Positions 52,557 through 60,786 of a stretch of DNA of 60,786 nucleotides are shown one piece after another. This DNA is from Aequorivita viscosa. Its GTDB lineage: Bacteria > Bacteroidota > Bacteroidia > Flavobacteriales > Flavobacteriaceae. The stretch covers positions 1-60,786 of the forward strand of contig NZ_FNNS01000023.1 of NCBI RefSeq assembly GCF_900106795.1. Direction: 5' to 3'. The position numbers were made by a program, and so were the translations under genes. Below the pieces are notes generated by a model that did no database searches, was not told the origin of the DNA, and saw only the letters and a program-made list of their open reading frames with translations. Every line of letters starts with the position of its first letter. Position 1 is the stretch's first letter.

Positions 52557-53435
52557 ATGAGTTCCAATTTTGAAAAATATCAAAAGCGTCGTTTAATATC
52601 GTCGTATTTTTCAGTTGTCATCAGTATATCGCTGGTGCTTTTCTTGTTGGGGCTATTAGGACTCTTGGTTTTGAATTCGAAAAAAGTGGCTGATTATTTT
52701 AAAGAACAAATCGCTATTACGGTTTTTCTAAAAGATTCGGCTAAAGAAGTAGAAATCACTCAACTTAAACAAAGTCTTGCCCTTGCAGAATATACCAAAA
52801 GTGCAGCATTTGTTTCTAAGGAAGAAGCAGCTAAAGCCCACCAAGAGACTCTAGGAGAAAATTTTATAGAGTACCTAGGCGAAAACCCATTACAGAATAG
52901 TATCGATGTTTATATTTTGGCAGATTTTGTTACGCCTGGAAAAATGGAAGAGATTACTAATGAACTGAAAAGCAAGGCTTTTGTAGACGATGTAATTTAC
53001 GACAAACCGCTGATTGCTCAACTTACCGAAAACGTTAGTCGCATTAGTTTTTGGATATTAGTCATAAGTGGAATTTTTACTTTTATAGCTGTTTTATTAA
53101 TAAATAGTAGCATTCGACTTTCCATTTACTCAAAACGATTTACCATTAAAACCATGCAAATGGTGGGTGCTACCAAGACTTTTATACGCCGACCTTTTGT
53201 TTGGAAAAGCGTAAGATTAGGAATTTTAGGTGCAATAGTAGCAATGATAGGAATGGGGCTTGTGCTTTATTATTTTAACAAAAGCTTTCCGCAATTACAA
53301 ATATTGAGAGACCCACTATTGCTGGGAGGGCTTTTTGCTTTCATTCTTTTAATGGGTGTAATTATAACCTGGATTAGCACATTTATAGCTACCCAACGAT
53401 TTTTGAATTTACGCACAGACGATTTGTATTATTAG
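52557..53435 (+). CDS. ftsX: Cell division protein FtsX
   Basis: 293 residues from the ATG at 52557; the longer frame from a TTG at 52500 includes the leuS-side promoter region and is rejected. A first membrane segment (SVVISISLVLFLLGLLGLLV) is followed by the periplasmic loop with ITVFLKDSAKEVEITQLKQS. Three C-terminal membrane segments include the conserved SIYSKRFTIKTMQMVGATKT motif of the FtsX/ABC permease domain. FtsX with FtsE controls peptidoglycan hydrolases at the division site. FtsE is not in the window. It begins a run of DUF3098, uppP, truB and a TonB-like gene. Confidence 0.92.
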   Translation: MSSNFEKYQKRRLISSYFSVVISISLVLFLLGLLGLLVLNSKKVADYFKEQIAITVFLKDSAKEVEITQLKQSLALAEYTKSAAFVSKEEAAKAHQETLGENFIEYLGENPLQNSIDVYILADFVTPGKMEEITNELKSKAFVDDVIYDKPLIAQLTENVSRISFWILVISGIFTFIAVLLINSSIRLSIYSKRFTIKTMQMVGATKTFIRRPFVWKSVRLGILGAIVAMIGMGLVLYYFNKSFPQLQILRDPLLLGGLFAFILLMGVIITWISTFIATQRFLNLRTDDLYY

Positions 53436-53579
53436 TCCCCTTAACCCCCAAAGGGGAAATGAAGATTATAAAACTGAAATTTAAAAAAATAAAGATCACA
53501 TTTGAAATGATTGCGAGATTAATTATGTGACAATCGATAAACTTGAAACCTGAAACATTTAACCTGAAATCATTCAATA

Positions 53580-53849
53580 ATGGGAGAAAAAAAACGAAGA
53601 GAAGAAGAAGTGGGAATGCAAGAATTTATTTTTCATCGCAAGAACTACAAGTTTATGCTCATTGGTATTGCGGTTATCGCCTTAGGCTTCATTTTAATGG
53701 CCGGAGGTGGTAGTGATGACCCCAACGTTTTTAACCCAGAAATTTACAGTTGGCGACGCATTCGATTAGCTCCCGCCCTAGTGCTCATTGGGTTTGCAAT
53801 TGAAGTGTATGCTATATTGTTGAATCCTGATTCTAAAAAAGAAAATTAG
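53580..53849 (+). CDS. DUF3098 family membrane protein
   Basis: 89 residues. The motif EFIFHRKNYKFMLIGIAVIA, then GFILMAGGGSDDPNVFNPEI and YSWRRIRLAPALVLIGFAIE, with two membrane segments, is diagnostic of DUF3098. The gene is regularly found between ftsX and uppP in flavobacteria. Function is unknown. Its stop overlaps the GTG start of uppP by one base. Confidence 0.9.
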   Translation: MGEKKRREEEVGMQEFIFHRKNYKFMLIGIAVIALGFILMAGGGSDDPNVFNPEIYSWRRIRLAPALVLIGFAIEVYAILLNPDSKKEN

Positions 53850-54643
53850 TGGATTATCTAGACGCCATCATCCTTGGGGTTGTTCAGGGTTTTACTGAAT
53901 TTTTACCAGTTTCCTCTAGCGGTCATCTTGAAATTGGAAAAGTGATTTTAGGAGACACTTCATTACCGGAGGAAAGCTTATTATTTACTGTAATTCTCCA
54001 CTTCGCCACCGCCTTGAGTACAATTGTAGTTTTCAGAAAAGACATCATTCAAATTATTAGTGGAATCTTTAAATTTGAATGGAATGAAGAAACACAGTTT
54101 TCTTTAAAAATTGTCCTTTCAATGATTCCAGCTGTACTAATCGGTTTATTTTTTGAAAAAGAATTAGAATCGTTTTTCGGAGGAAGTATTGCTTTTGTCG
54201 GTGCTATGCTAATAATAACAGCTCTGTTATTATGGTTGGCGGATCGGTCAAAAAACACTGGAAAACCTGTAACTATTAAGGATTCAATAATAATAGGTGT
54301 AGCACAGGCCATTGCTATGCTGCCAGGTATTTCGCGAAGTGGCGCTACAATTTCAACTTCTGTACTCTTAGGAAATGACAAAACGAGAGCAGCCAGATTT
54401 TCATTTTTAATGGTTGTACCCCTAATTTTTGGAAAAATAGCTAAAGATATTCTTAGTGGCGATATTACTACAGAAAGCGCTAATTTAGGAATTATGGGCG
54501 TTGGATTTATTGCTGCATTTATTAGCGGACTTATTGCTTGTACTTGGATGATTTCCCTTGTAAAAAAGAGCAAACTTCGATATTTTTCAATCTACTGTGT
54601 AATAGTTGGTGTTATTGCAATAGTAGCCAGCTTTTACATATAA
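53849..54643 (+). CDS. uppP: Undecaprenyl-diphosphate phosphatase
   Basis: 264 residues from a GTG at 53849, which overlaps the preceding stop. Catalytic motifs are VQGFTEFLPVSSSGHLEIGK and LPGISRSGATISTSVLLG, with about eight membrane segments. UppP removes a phosphate from undecaprenyl diphosphate to recycle the lipid carrier for peptidoglycan; loss gives bacitracin sensitivity. truB starts directly after its stop codon. Confidence 0.96.
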   Translation: MDYLDAIILGVVQGFTEFLPVSSSGHLEIGKVILGDTSLPEESLLFTVILHFATALSTIVVFRKDIIQIISGIFKFEWNEETQFSLKIVLSMIPAVLIGLFFEKELESFFGGSIAFVGAMLIITALLLWLADRSKNTGKPVTIKDSIIIGVAQAIAMLPGISRSGATISTSVLLGNDKTRAARFSFLMVVPLIFGKIAKDILSGDITTESANLGIMGVGFIAAFISGLIACTWMISLVKKSKLRYFSIYCVIVGVIAIVASFYI

Positions 54644-55333
54644 ATGACAGGAGAAGACTACAAAGAAGGTCAAGTAATTCTAATTGACAAACCGCTTGAA
54701 TGGACATCGTTTCAAGCTGTTAACAAGGTGCGGTGGCTTATTAGAAAACAGTTTAATATTAAAAAAATTAAAGTAGGTCATGCAGGAACACTCGATCCGT
54801 TGGCGACCGGACTTTTAATTATTTGTAGCGGAAAATTCACCAAACAGATAGAAACCTATCAAGCCCAAGAAAAGGAATATACAGGAACTTTTACGTTGGG
54901 AGCAACAACCCCTAGCTACGATTTAGAAACTGAAATTGACCAAACTTTTGAAACCTCCGAACTTACTTCAGAAAAAATACACGCGGCTACAAAACAGTTT
55001 CTTGGTGAAATACAACAACAACCTCCTGTCTTTTCGGCTTTAAAAAAAGAAGGAAAACGACTCTATGAATACGCTAGAAATGGTGAAGAAGTAGCAATTC
55101 CAACCAGAAGTGTGACAATTTCAGAGTTTGAAATAACCAAGATTGACCTACCAAAGGTAGATTTTAGAGTTGTTTGTAGCAAGGGTACTTATATTCGTTC
55201 ATTGGCAAATGATTTCGGAAAAGCTTTAAACAATGGCGCACACCTTTCGGCACTACGCAGAACCAAAATTGGTGAGTTTTCTGTAGAAAAAGCTTTGGGA
55301 ATCAGCGAGTTTGAAGATTCTCTTACAAGTTAA
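54644..55333 (+). CDS. truB: tRNA pseudouridine(55) synthase TruB
   Basis: 229 residues. The active-site aspartate is in VGHAGTLDPLATGLLIICSG. RNA-binding motifs follow (QQPPVFSALKKEGKRLYEYA, RVVCSKGTYIRSLANDFGKA). It makes pseudouridine 55 in the T-loop of tRNAs. The C-terminal PUA part is short, as in other Bacteroidota. It follows uppP with no gap, so uppP and truB share a transcript. Confidence 0.95.
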   Translation: MTGEDYKEGQVILIDKPLEWTSFQAVNKVRWLIRKQFNIKKIKVGHAGTLDPLATGLLIICSGKFTKQIETYQAQEKEYTGTFTLGATTPSYDLETEIDQTFETSELTSEKIHAATKQFLGEIQQQPPVFSALKKEGKRLYEYARNGEEVAIPTRSVTISEFEITKIDLPKVDFRVVCSKGTYIRSLANDFGKALNNGAHLSALRRTKIGEFSVEKALGISEFEDSLTS

Positions 55334-55404
55334 AGTATCGCTAAGGCCACCTAGATTTCGCAGGTTTTTGTGGAATTTTGCATAAAAATTCAGTACTTGC
55401 ATTC

Positions 55405-56127
55405 ATGAATTTCAATTATTCATACAGATCTTTTCTAATAACTTCTTTGTTAACGGGTATTTTAGTGCTGTTTCTGGTTAGCATCAAGCTTTCAAAAGCA
55501 CCCGATGCATACGAAGAAGAAACCTACGATATGATCATTGCTCCTAAGGAATTAATGGAGGAAAAAGACGTTGCATCGGCCACATCTGAAAGGGCAGAGA
55601 TAGAGACCAACAAGGCATATAATGAAGCGGAGAAGTTTATTTCTTCTATTGAAAACGAAAACCGACAACTCACAGAAACAACTGAAGGAAAGCTAAAGGA
55701 AATGAATGAAGCTATGGAAAATTCCAAACTCGATTATGAAAGTGACGGAAATGCGGCTATTGCCAAAGCTGAATTTAAGAAAACGCAAGATTTCTCTAAT
55801 AGCGAAAGTGAAAAACAACAACAAGCAATTGTGGAAGGTGGTAATAAAAACACGACCATAAGCTATCGCTTGGTTGGAAGACAAGACTTAAACCTTCCCA
55901 ATCCTGTTTACACCTGTTTTGGTTCGGGCAGAGTTGTGATAAATATTGAAGTAAACGATCTGGGGAATATAACAAAAGCAACGTATAATAAAGCAGCTTC
56001 TACAACTTCTAACGAGTGTTTGATTGATGCAGCAATCGAGTACGCCCTTGAAGCTACATTTTCTAGCGATGCATCGCGTAAGGAGCAATTGGGCTCTATT
56101 ACTTTTAATTTTCCTGGACAGAAGTGA
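55405..56127 (+). CDS. TonB-like energy transducer domain protein
   Basis: 240 residues from the ATG at 55405 (MNFNYSYRSF); a TTG at 55378 is less likely. One N-terminal membrane segment (FLITSLLTGILVLFLVSIKL) anchors a long charged coiled coil (about 45-150). The C-terminal 85 residues resemble the TonB C-terminal fold, with GRQDLNLPNPVYTCFGSGRV, VNDLGNITKATYNKAAS and a final beta strand. TonB-type proteins connect the inner membrane to outer-membrane receptors, but no ExbBD genes are adjacent, so this may be a non-canonical member. Confidence 0.72.
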   Translation: MNFNYSYRSFLITSLLTGILVLFLVSIKLSKAPDAYEEETYDMIIAPKELMEEKDVASATSERAEIETNKAYNEAEKFISSIENENRQLTETTEGKLKEMNEAMENSKLDYESDGNAAIAKAEFKKTQDFSNSESEKQQQAIVEGGNKNTTISYRLVGRQDLNLPNPVYTCFGSGRVVINIEVNDLGNITKATYNKAASTTSNECLIDAAIEYALEATFSSDASRKEQLGSITFNFPGQK

Positions 56128-56155
56128 TTTTTTAGTAACCAGCAATAAGTGAAAT

Positions 56156-56725
56156 ATGAATTCAGAAAAGATACGTTGTGAGTGGTGCGGGAACGATCCA
56201 CTTTATGTAAAATATCACGATGAGGAATGGGGTGTTCCTGTAACAGATGACGCTATATTTTTCGAATTTTTAATTTTAGAAACTTTTCAGGCGGGTTTAA
56301 GCTGGATAACTATTCTTCGGAAAAGAGAAAATTTTAGAGTAGCTTTTGACGATTTTGATTATAAAAAAATCGCAGAATACGATCAAACTAAAATTGATTC
56401 ATTACTTCAAAACGAAGGAATTATTCGCAATAAATTAAAGGTTAATTCGGCAATTTCAAACGCAATTGCCTTTATGGAAATCCAAAAAGAATTTGGAAGT
56501 TTTTCCCAATACATTTGGAAGTTCGTCGACCATAAGCCAATTAAAGGTATTTGGAAAACTCATCAAGAAGCTCCTGTAACTACTAAAGAAAGTGATGCAT
56601 TGAGCAAAGATTTAAAGAAACGAGGATTCAAATTTGTAGGAAGTACAACTATGCTTGCTTATATGCAAGCCACAGGACTAGTAAACGATCATATTAAAAG
56701 CTGTTTTCGTTACAACCAAGTTTAA
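56156..56725 (+). CDS. tag: DNA-3-methyladenine glycosylase I
   Basis: 189 residues. The zinc-binding start CEWCGNDPLYVKYHDEEWGV, the motif FEFLILETFQAGLSWITILR and the C-terminal TGLVNDHIKSCFRYN are diagnostic of Tag. It removes 3-methyladenine from alkylated DNA, the first step of base excision repair. It is convergent with the OmpA-family gene. Confidence 0.96.
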   Translation: MNSEKIRCEWCGNDPLYVKYHDEEWGVPVTDDAIFFEFLILETFQAGLSWITILRKRENFRVAFDDFDYKKIAEYDQTKIDSLLQNEGIIRNKLKVNSAISNAIAFMEIQKEFGSFSQYIWKFVDHKPIKGIWKTHQEAPVTTKESDALSKDLKKRGFKFVGSTTMLAYMQATGLVNDHIKSCFRYNQV

Positions 56726-56786
56726 TAAAACGACCTCTATTTGTTATTAATTACAGCAAAAAATCAATTCTTCTATAAACTAACTT

Positions 56787-58655
56787 CTACTTCAAAATTA
56801 AGAACTCACAGCGTCTATTTATAGAGTGCTCTGCTTCTGAGCAATTTCCGCCACAAGCTACCAACGGTTTAGTTTCACCAAATCCTTTTGATTTAAGTCG
56901 GTTTCTGTCAATTCCGTTTTCAACAAGATACTCAAGAGTTGCATTTGCCCTTCTGTTTGAAAGTCGCAAGTTATATTCTTCCGAAGCCCGAGAATCTGTG
57001 TGTGCTCCTAATTGAATTTCCATCCGAGGGTATTTGTTTAACAAATCTACTAAAACATCAAGGGTTCTGGCTGCTTGTGGTTTTATGTCCCATTGATTTA
57101 GATCGAAATAAATATTTTCTAATTCAATATAGGTATACCCATCATCTTTGGTTACAACAATACTTTCGGCATCGTCATACGATTCTATTTCCAGTTCAAT
57201 ACTAAATACGAGTCTTCCGTCATCATCGGTGTAAAACTCTTCAATCGTTGGTATGTAAAGAGCTCTATGGCCTTCAATTTTATATTTTGTATTCGGTTTT
57301 GTGTTGAAAACATATTCTGCGTTTAAGCCCACAACCATTTCGCCAACTAATATATCATTCTCATCAAACAAAGTAACAGTGGTACCTGGGAGCAGTTTTT
57401 TAGTATGTTTATCGCGCACGTCTCCTTCTACTATAAAACGTCTTTCATTATCCATTCGTTTAAAAGCATACAGATTATCCGCGCCCTCTCTATTGGACGC
57501 CAAATAGCCTTTTTCTAATATCTCGCTATACACAAAACCAAAATCGTCTGCTTCAGAATTAATAGTTTCACCCAAATTTAATGGTTTGACGAAGCCTTGA
57601 TTCCGAAGCTGGCTCATAAAAATATCCAAGCCTCCCATTCCCTGATGACCATCTGAAGCAAAATAAAGCGTTTCGTTATCATCGACAAAAGGAAATTGCT
57701 CGCGATGTGCAGTGTTAATTGTTTCACCAAGATTTTTTGGTTCGCTAAATCCATCACCAATTATATCGACCGAGTAAATATCAAATGAACCGAAACCACC
57801 AGGCATATCACTTGAAAAATAAAGTTTAGAATTATCGGAATTTAAATATGGATGTTGCACGGAGTAGGTATCGCTCGAAAAAGAAGTTTCAACAACATTT
57901 GTCCATACACTATCTACCAACTCAGCCTTAAAAATTTTTACAGTAGCAATTTTTTCATCCCCAATTTTAACTCGCTCGTGGTTAGTTCTAGAGAAGTACA
58001 TTGTTTTTCCATCTTTAGAAAAGGTTGCATTGCTTTCGTGGGTTTTAGTATTAATTTCTTCAGAAAAAGGCGTGATATCAATTAGCTGCTCATTTAAATC
58101 TACTGAAGCTTCATAAAGATCTAGATAGGGTTTCCCGTTCCATTTATAGATAGGGTTTTCGGCATTTCGAGGTGATGAAAAAACCACCTTTTCACCATAA
58201 AACGAAATTCCAAAATCGCCAGTTGAATTGGTTGGAGTCATTCGTTTTAACTCATAAACGTAAGGAACAATATTGTTTAAATTTTCAATAAACTTTCGTG
58301 TATCAATTTCGTAGCCTAAATATTCGGACATTATTTCATCTGCTTTTTCATAATTTTTGATTGCCAATAATGTTTGTGCAAATCTGAAATAAACTTCGGG
58401 TTTTATACTGTCTTTGTATTCTGTAAATAAGAAGGTGTACGGAGGTCGTGCCAATTCCATTTGGTGATTATAATAATATGAATCTCCGAGATTTTGCAAA
58501 ATATGTGCATCAGACTTTAGTGCCTTGTACATCTTTGCTGCTTCCACATACGACTTTTGAGCAAATAGTTTATCAGCCCTTTTCACTGTCGGCCTTTGAG
58601 CCAAAATTGTGAGTGGTGTAAGAATTATTATAATAAGAAAAAATAAATTTTTCAT
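56787..58655 (-). CDS. OmpA family protein with TPR and beta-propeller (T9SS-associated)
   Basis: 622 residues from the ATG at 58655; the frame is open further to 58718 but the added part lacks a signal pattern. A signal peptide (residues 1-19, ending ILAQ) is followed by TPRs (about 22-140), then PD40/WD40-like beta-propeller repeats (SFDIYSVDIIGDGFSEPKNL and GGLDIFMSQLRNQGFVKPLN). A carboxypeptidase-regulatory-like domain (about 420-500) precedes an OmpA C-terminal peptidoglycan-binding domain (LGAHTDSRASEEYNLRLSNR). This is the PorE/OmpA architecture found next to PorP/SprF. It probably tethers the secretion complex to the cell wall. Confidence 0.9.
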   Translation of the reverse strand: MKNLFFLIIIILTPLTILAQRPTVKRADKLFAQKSYVEAAKMYKALKSDAHILQNLGDSYYYNHQMELARPPYTFLFTEYKDSIKPEVYFRFAQTLLAIKNYEKADEIMSEYLGYEIDTRKFIENLNNIVPYVYELKRMTPTNSTGDFGISFYGEKVVFSSPRNAENPIYKWNGKPYLDLYEASVDLNEQLIDITPFSEEINTKTHESNATFSKDGKTMYFSRTNHERVKIGDEKIATVKIFKAELVDSVWTNVVETSFSSDTYSVQHPYLNSDNSKLYFSSDMPGGFGSFDIYSVDIIGDGFSEPKNLGETINTAHREQFPFVDDNETLYFASDGHQGMGGLDIFMSQLRNQGFVKPLNLGETINSEADDFGFVYSEILEKGYLASNREGADNLYAFKRMDNERRFIVEGDVRDKHTKKLLPGTTVTLFDENDILVGEMVVGLNAEYVFNTKPNTKYKIEGHRALYIPTIEEFYTDDDGRLVFSIELEIESYDDAESIVVTKDDGYTYIELENIYFDLNQWDIKPQAARTLDVLVDLLNKYPRMEIQLGAHTDSRASEEYNLRLSNRRANATLEYLVENGIDRNRLKSKGFGETKPLVACGGNCSEAEHSINRRCEFLILK

Positions 58656-58772
58656 CTGTATAGAATATTTGAGAAATAGGAAGATGCCAGCCTGGAGGAC
58701 GGACAGGGAATGCCCCAATATTCGTTGTCGGTTCGTTTACTATATGTTTGTGGGCATTTCATTCTATATCTT

Positions 58773-59717
58773 TTAAAAGAACCTCGGGGATTTATCGTAT
58801 CCTTTTTCCGATGTATTTATATCAAACAAAATCATGATTTCGTGCGAACCAGAATTAAACTTCCCTAAATTACTCAATGTGTAATCGTAGGAGTATCCAA
58901 TTCTAATTGGTGGAGCAACGCGTATGTTTACTAAAGCACTCACTGAGTCGTCGAATCGATAACCTACTCCTAATTCAAAGTTATCGTTAAGCAAGGCATT
59001 AAGTGTAAGGTCTAATGATAATGGTGCGCCAGACACCATCTTCGACATAAAAGCGGGTTTGAGTTTTAAATTGCTATTCGCCTGAAAAACATAGCCACCC
59101 GTCATAAACATATGTATTTCTTCAACACCATTCATAACCACGCCACTTTCTTTTTCGAGATGTTTTGTTCGCAATAAATTTGGCGCAGAAAAACCAAGAT
59201 AAAATTGATTTCCGAAATAAAAAGCCCCTGCCCCAATGTTTGGAAATGTTTTGCTTAGGTTAGAAGCAAAAGCAGGATCTGGAAGTGGATCCGAATATAC
59301 AAATCCGTTAAAATTGGTGCTGAAAAATGTTGCTCCTGCCTTTATTCCTAATGACAATCTATGTGTTTCGCCTACAGGAAGAACATATGCTATATCTGCG
59401 AAAGCTTTCGTTTCCTTTACTACACCGCCAATTTCATCGTGTACAATTGAGATACCCCCTTCAACCCTATTTGTTATCGATGAATGAGCAAAAAAACTCG
59501 CCGTGGTTGGCCCCCCAACAGATCCCACCCATTGTGCGCGATACAACAATCCTAAATTTATTGTTTCAGAATCATCTGTAGCATACCCAGGGTTTAGAAC
59601 GCTCATATTGTACATATACTGCGTGTATTGAGGGTCTTGTTGGGCTAATGTAGTCACACCCGCAAGGAGCAGGAGTAAATGGATAATATATGTTGTTTTT
59701 TTATATATCATTATCAT
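58773..59717 (-). CDS. Type IX secretion system membrane protein, PorP/SprF family
   Basis: 314 residues. A signal peptide ends at TTLAQ, and the family opening QDPQYTQYMYNMSVLNPGYA is diagnostic of PorP/SprF. The rest is a beta-barrel pattern, with VGYRFDDSVSALVNIRVAPP and IRIGYSYDYTLSNLGKFNSG near the end. These proteins anchor type B secreted cargo at the outer membrane. The OmpA-family gene follows 117 bases downstream and the type B cargo gene lies directly upstream, a standard trio. Start is at 59717; an in-frame ATG at 59711 is possible. Confidence 0.93.
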   Translation of the reverse strand: MIMIYKKTTYIIHLLLLLAGVTTLAQQDPQYTQYMYNMSVLNPGYATDDSETINLGLLYRAQWVGSVGGPTTASFFAHSSITNRVEGGISIVHDEIGGVVKETKAFADIAYVLPVGETHRLSLGIKAGATFFSTNFNGFVYSDPLPDPAFASNLSKTFPNIGAGAFYFGNQFYLGFSAPNLLRTKHLEKESGVVMNGVEEIHMFMTGGYVFQANSNLKLKPAFMSKMVSGAPLSLDLTLNALLNDNFELGVGYRFDDSVSALVNIRVAPPIRIGYSYDYTLSNLGKFNSGSHEIMILFDINTSEKGYDKSPRFF

Positions 59718-59727
59718 TCTATTTCAT

Positions 59728-60786
59728 CTACCTACTTAGGTAAACTCTACCTTGAACTGAATCTTTCCCGTCTTGGTTAAAATTCAGTATATAGAAATAA
59801 ACACCTACTGGCATTTGAGAACCAGTTTTATTAGTACCATCCCAATTCGAATTGTTTTTATTACCATTATATAACACATTACCATAGCGATTATAAATTT
59901 CTAATGTGAAGTCGGGATACTGCTCCGCAAGATTTTTTATTGTAAACGTATCGTTGATACCATCACCATTTGGAGAAAATCCGTCAGGAATAATTACTTG
60001 CGGATTACAATCTATAATTGAAACTGTTACTTCCAATCTATTTTCACTGTCGCATCCATTTATAGTTGTAGTAGACGCGTAATATGTTTCTCCATTTACG
60101 AGCATTGCAGTTTCAGGATAAGAATTTCCTCCTGAAGGTGAATCATACCAAACTATCGATGTTGGGTCGATAATATTGGCAGTTAAATCAGAAATAGTTG
60201 GGTTATCGGCAATACAAAATATACTTCCATCCGAAGTGATTTGTGGTGTAGCTGCTGTTTCAACCAAAAATTGAACTGGTGTAATCGAAGCAACACTAGC
60301 ACCGCAATTATTTCCAATGATAAAAAGATCGGTTATAGTTAGTGTTGTTATTCCTGCATTACTCAATTGGAATACTGGAAGCGTAAATGTTGAATTACCA
60401 TCTATAAAAGAAGTTTCTATTGAATCTACATAAGAATTTGCACCCGTTAGTTGATAACTTAGAGTGTAAAGTCCATCAGATAGAAAGTTTGCTCCCGTAA
60501 TTTCTATGGTATTTGAAGAATTTAAACAAATTGGGTTCGTTGCGGTCATAAAAGCTCCCGTAACATCAGGTGCAGATGATATAGAAACTGAAACGCTCGA
60601 ACTGTCACTACCGCTGCAAGGGGATATTCCTGATACTGTATAAACGTAAATACCAGGTACATCAAGGGTTGGGTCAAAAATACCTGAACCGCTTGAAAGC
60701 GCTGGACTCCAAGTTCCACCTGCATCTGGCGAACCATTAAGGATTGTAAATAAATCTATGGAATTATCGCCTTCACATACATCCAC
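59728..60786 (-). CDS. Large T9SS type B sorted protein, C-terminal part (cut by window edge)
   Basis: At least 352 residues; the N-terminus lies beyond base 60786. Repeated Ig-like/PKD-like modules with Cys-containing motifs (DVCEGDNSIDLFTILNG, GTWSPALSSGSGIFDPTLDV) precede a C-terminal type B sorting domain (gliding motility-associated C-terminal domain): PDGFSPNGDGINDTF, LEIYNRYGNVLY, NWDGTNKTGSQMPVGVYFYI. It is exported through T9SS and held by the PorP/SprF protein encoded next to it (10 bases downstream). Such proteins are often very long adhesins. Confidence 0.9.
   Translation of the reverse strand: MDVCEGDNSIDLFTILNGSPDAGGTWSPALSSGSGIFDPTLDVPGIYVYTVSGISPCSGSDSSSVSVSISSAPDVTGAFMTATNPICLNSSNTIEITGANFLSDGLYTLSYQLTGANSYVDSIETSFIDGNSTFTLPVFQLSNAGITTLTITDLFIIGNNCGASVASITPVQFLVETAATPQITSDGSIFCIADNPTISDLTANIIDPTSIVWYDSPSGGNSYPETAMLVNGETYYASTTTINGCDSENRLEVTVSIIDCNPQVIIPDGFSPNGDGINDTFTIKNLAEQYPDFTLEIYNRYGNVLYNGNKNNSNWDGTNKTGSQMPVGVYFYILNFNQDGKDSVQGRVYLSR

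Overview
The window looks like a chromosomal segment of a marine-type member of the Flavobacteriaceae (Bacteroidota). The grounds are low G+C, promoters of the TTG-N18-TAnnTTTG type, few Shine-Dalgarno sites, type IX secretion (T9SS) sorting domains, PorP/SprF, and flavobacterial housekeeping gene orders. I do not assign a genus.

Layout. (1) 1-1.6 kb: right end of an IS3-family element that has cut into a DUF2357 (McrC-like, PD-(D/E)XK) restriction gene, followed by a small overlapping ORF. (2) 1.7-7.7 kb: two T9SS type A cargo proteins and a TPR/transmembrane/HTH regulator, all on the minus strand. (3) 7.7-11.1 kb: a repeat-rich island. It has a long stretch without a clear gene, a Bcr/CflA transporter and a REP-associated tyrosine transposase (RAYT-1). 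Palindromes of one family (REP1) are scattered around and inside RAYT-1, and three of them abut purine/G-rich tandem repeats. (4) 11.1-15.5 kb: DUF1206, DUF805 and a large HExxH/YD-repeat protein. (5) 15.5-23.7 kb: tRNA-Phe, then coaX, an outer-membrane protein, a TPR protein, lptC, a small membrane protein, a CNNM/CorC-type protein and a PpiD-like chaperone. (6) 23.8-26.1 kb: tryptophan 2,3-dioxygenase, DUF488, DUF481. (7) 26.2-38.1 kb: an extended arsenosugar biosynthesis locus. It holds the peroxidase-like protein, ArsS, a rhodanese, the TIGR04282 and TIGR04283 glycosyltransferases, a purine nucleoside phosphorylase, a sterol-desaturase-family protein, a DUF547 lipoprotein, an FAD oxidoreductase and a membrane polyferredoxin. 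A second RAYT (RAYT-2) and six copies of a second palindrome family (REP2) lie in it, plus a MuiA/DUF4139 gene on the opposite strand. No ArsM is visible. (8) 38.2-56.7 kb: housekeeping genes (tyrS, pyrC, a polyprenol-phosphate mannosyltransferase, hemD, pckA, a saccharopine dehydrogenase family gene, leuS, ftsX, uppP, truB, tag). (9) 56.8-60.8 kb: OmpA-family protein, PorP/SprF and the C-terminal part of a large T9SS type B protein.

The strongest candidates for something new are the two RAYT/REP systems. Each transposase sits among its own palindrome family. RAYT-1 carries a palindrome plus a 6 x 15-bp minisatellite inside its own reading frame, translated as a Ser/Pro linker. Next in interest are the lipid- and redox-type genes of the arsenosugar locus and the HExxH/YD-repeat protein.
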